Part shown: in pieces, positions 4,244 through 5,817 of the stretch | Layout: every line of letters starts with the position of its first letter | Position numbering within the stretch: the stretch's first letter is position 1 | Assembly: GCA_029941315.1 (NCBI GenBank) | Contig: JAPYQE010000346.1 | Location: forward strand, 1-5,817 | From: GCA-2724215 sp015660315 | Lineage (GTDB): Bacteria; Latescibacterota; UBA2968; UBA8231 | Direction: 5' to 3' | Length of the DNA: 5,817 nucleotides | The notes under the pieces: generated by a model | Told to the model about the DNA's origin: nothing | The model's input: the letters and a program-made list of their open reading frames with translations, nothing else | Database searches by the model: none | Program-made: the position numbers and the translations under genes

Positions 4244-5817
4244 TCAACTCTCCCGCACTTCCGCCATCCCAGGCCGTCCGACCGCCGTAAAAACCAATTC
4301 GGTTTCGACAAAAACTTCCCCATCACCGCCGGACCCCACCGGCACATTGTGGTCCTGGCGGGCCACGCGCACTTCGACCTGCTCGGCCCCCGCTTGCAGG
4401 CACAGCGCCCGCAGGCGTTCGGGCATCTCCGCTTCCGCCCAATTTACGCCTTCCTCGACGCTGGTCGCCGGGCGCACCCCGTCGGGCGAAAGGACCTGGT
4501 ACGCCGCCCCACCGGGACGCACCAATACCCGCTGGCTCTGCACCACGCCACCCGCCACCGCCCCCACGGCATTGGCGACTGCGGCATGGGGAGGAACGAT
4601 CAATTCGGCGTCCAGTTGTGCGGCGGTGCGCGGCAGATAGACACCCACCGGCGCACCGATGGCCACCAGCGGTCGGCGCAGGCTCAGCCGGCATTGCAAG
4701 TCCGAATCGGGCACCTCGCCGCGGGCGCGTTCGAGCAACGGCTCCGCCCGTTGCGCCGATTCCCAATCGCCGGTTTCGTCGCCCAACACCTTGCCCACCA
4801 ACGCCCCCGTCAGCCGGTCCGACACCGCGGCGACGATCCGTTCGCACAATTCCGCGGGCGCACAGCCCAGATACGCCGCCAATAATTCGGCCCCCAGCAC
4901 CGAAGCCGCCGCATCCCAGCGCGCGAAGCGGCCCAGAACGTGCAGGGCGTCCGTCGGCGTGAAACCGGCGCGCAGCACCAAGCGCCCGGCTTCGAGCCGC
5001 TCCAGCGGCCCGATGAGCAATCGTCCGAAAGGCGCTTCTTCGCAGAGCCGAACCAGCGAGCGGGGTCGCGAGTCCAAACGGGCCAATAGATCCCCCGCGC
5101 GGCGATCCAGCACCGCGGGCACCCGCCCCTGCCCCAGCGCGAACTGACCGGCCAGTTCCTCGCCCTGCAACTGCCCCCTTTGCCGGCGCAACTCCTCGAA
5201 GACTTCTGGATATTCGCTGGCCAATAGACACAGTGGCACCACCCGCCGCGGACCGATCTCGAACGCCCCACCGACCAGGTGCACGTGGCTATCGCCGCCC
5301 AAACCGACCGTCGCCACATCGACGGTCTCGATCATGGTCCGCCAGCGACCAACTCGGGCCCCCTCTGGACTCAATCGAGGCCGGCCATCCCGCAACAGCG
5401 CGATATCCGTCGTCGTCCCCCCCACATCCACTACCCACGCGTCCCGCCGGCCGGCCAAATGCCAGGCGCCGACCACGCTGGCGGCCGGACCGGAAAGGAC
5501 CGTCTCGATCGGACGGTGCTCGGCCCAATCCGCCCGCACCAATGAGCCGTCGCCGCGCACGACCATCAGCGGCGCGGCGATCCCCAGTTCATCCAGCACC
5601 CGACGCACCGTGGCGATCAGCTCCTGCAGCAGGGGGACCAACCGCGCATTGAGCGCCGCCGTCGTCGCCCGGCGCAGCGAGTCGAGTTTGTCGCTCAACT
5701 CGTGCCCACATGTCACCGGCAGCGGCCCGGCCGGCCAGTCAGCCGTCAATTGCTCGATTATTTGCCGCGCTCTGAGTTCGTGTGCCGGGTTGCGCACGCC
5801 GAAATAACTCGAAACGG
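4244..5817 (-). CDS. Hydantoinase/oxoprolinase A-family (HyuA-like) ATPase, N-terminus beyond right edge
   Basis: The frame is open from the right edge to TGA at 4246-4244. A GTG at 5797 is a possible formal start, but codons upstream (SSYFG before VRNPAHE) match the family, so the gene almost certainly begins outside the window. Numbering from that GTG: NPAHE (3-7), PVTCGHELS (27-35), RRATTAALNARL (42-53), LMVVRGDGSL (77-86), ETVLSGPAASVVGA (98-111), VVDVGGTTTDIAL (122-134, phosphate-binding ASKHA motif), VGLGGDSHV (164-172), GPRRVVPL (182-189), GFTPTDALHVLG (278-289) and PPHAAVANAVGA (402-413). These place it in the Hydantoinase_A/oxoprolinase family, which uses ATP to open hydantoin or oxoproline-like rings or in carboxylation complexes. 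The first ATP-binding loop is off the window. No B subunit follows downstream, so substrate and partner are unknown. The last ~90 residues match the family less clearly. Confidence 0.92.
   Translation of the reverse strand, partial: VSSYFGVRNPAHELRARQIIEQLTADWPAGPLPVTCGHELSDKLDSLRRATTAALNARLVPLLQELIATVRRVLDELGIAAPLMVVRGDGSLVRADWAEHRPIETVLSGPAASVVGAWHLAGRRDAWVVDVGGTTTDIALLRDGRPRLSPEGARVGRWRTMIETVDVATVGLGGDSHVHLVGGAFEIGPRRVVPLCLLASEYPEVFEELRRQRGQLQGEELAGQFALGQGRVPAVLDRRAGDLLARLDSRPRSLVRLCEEAPFGRLLIGPLERLEAGRLVLRAGFTPTDALHVLGRFARWDAAASVLGAELLAAYLGCAPAELCERIVAAVSDRLTGALVGKVLGDETGDWESAQRAEPLLERARGEVPDSDLQCRLSLRRPLVAIGAPVGVYLPRTAAQLDAELIVPPHAAVANAVGAVAGGVVQSQRVLVRPGGAAYQVLSPDGVRPATSVEEGVNWAEAEMPERLRALCLQAGAEQVEVRVARQDHNVPVGSGGDGEVFVETELVFTAVGRPGMAEVRES

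Noticed and set aside
3444..4640. Plus-strand open frame of 398 codons
   Set aside because: It runs antisense across the FGE-like gene, the intergenic region and the HyuA-like 3' end, with no recognisable domain. It is a product of high GC content.
4323..5231. Minus-strand 302-codon frame inside the HyuA-like gene
   Set aside because: It is Gly/Arg/Ala-rich low-complexity sequence in another frame of a strongly conserved gene, typical of a GC-rich shadow frame.

Overview
The window looks like bacterial chromosome of fairly high G+C, with densely packed genes and strong GC preference at third codon positions. It holds four clear protein families and one probable mini-ORF. No RNA gene, insertion sequence, phage gene or CRISPR array is visible. 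Expanded families of uroporphyrinogen-decarboxylase-like (URO-D) proteins, envelope-directed FGE/SUMF1-domain proteins and long MORN_2 repeat lipoproteins are familiar from Planctomycetota, Lentisphaerota, Hydrogenedentes-type bacteria and similar groups. That placement is inference from gene content only; no phylogenetic marker is present.

Left part (1-2163): two URO-D-fold genes stand back to back. The leftmost is on the minus strand, runs off the left edge and has 319 residues in the window. The second is complete on the plus strand (1054-2163). They share a 94-bp intergenic region whose AT-rich centre includes a perfect TATAAT on the minus strand. The two proteins belong to different branches of the superfamily, carrying D-x-D-x-D and H-x-H respectively in the likely metal-site region. 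They are plausible methyltransferases or other URO-D-fold enzymes, not haem-biosynthetic HemE.

Middle part (2191-4132, minus strand): a tightly coupled unit encodes a secreted FGE/SUMF1-domain protein that lacks the catalytic cysteines, followed by a lipoprotein with about 14 MORN_2 (YwqK-type) repeats. The two genes overlap by an ATGA. A strong Shine-Dalgarno sequence just upstream serves a 9-codon mini-ORF that ends in another ATGA overlap with the FGE-like start, suggesting chained translational coupling. The MORN_2 gene contains a 9-A homopolymer where slippage would remove the last repeat.

Right part (4244-5817, minus strand): the body and C-terminus of a hydantoinase/oxoprolinase A-type (HyuA-like) ASKHA ATPase. 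Its N-terminus lies outside the window. It is on the same strand as the FGE-MORN unit, 137 bp upstream. No HyuB-type partner follows it.

Nothing here proves a new system. The best candidates for a closer look are the coupled mini-ORF / FGE-like / MORN lipoprotein unit, with its cysteine-less FGE fold and homopolymer tract, and the divergent URO-D pair with an AT-rich palindrome at both ends of the second gene.
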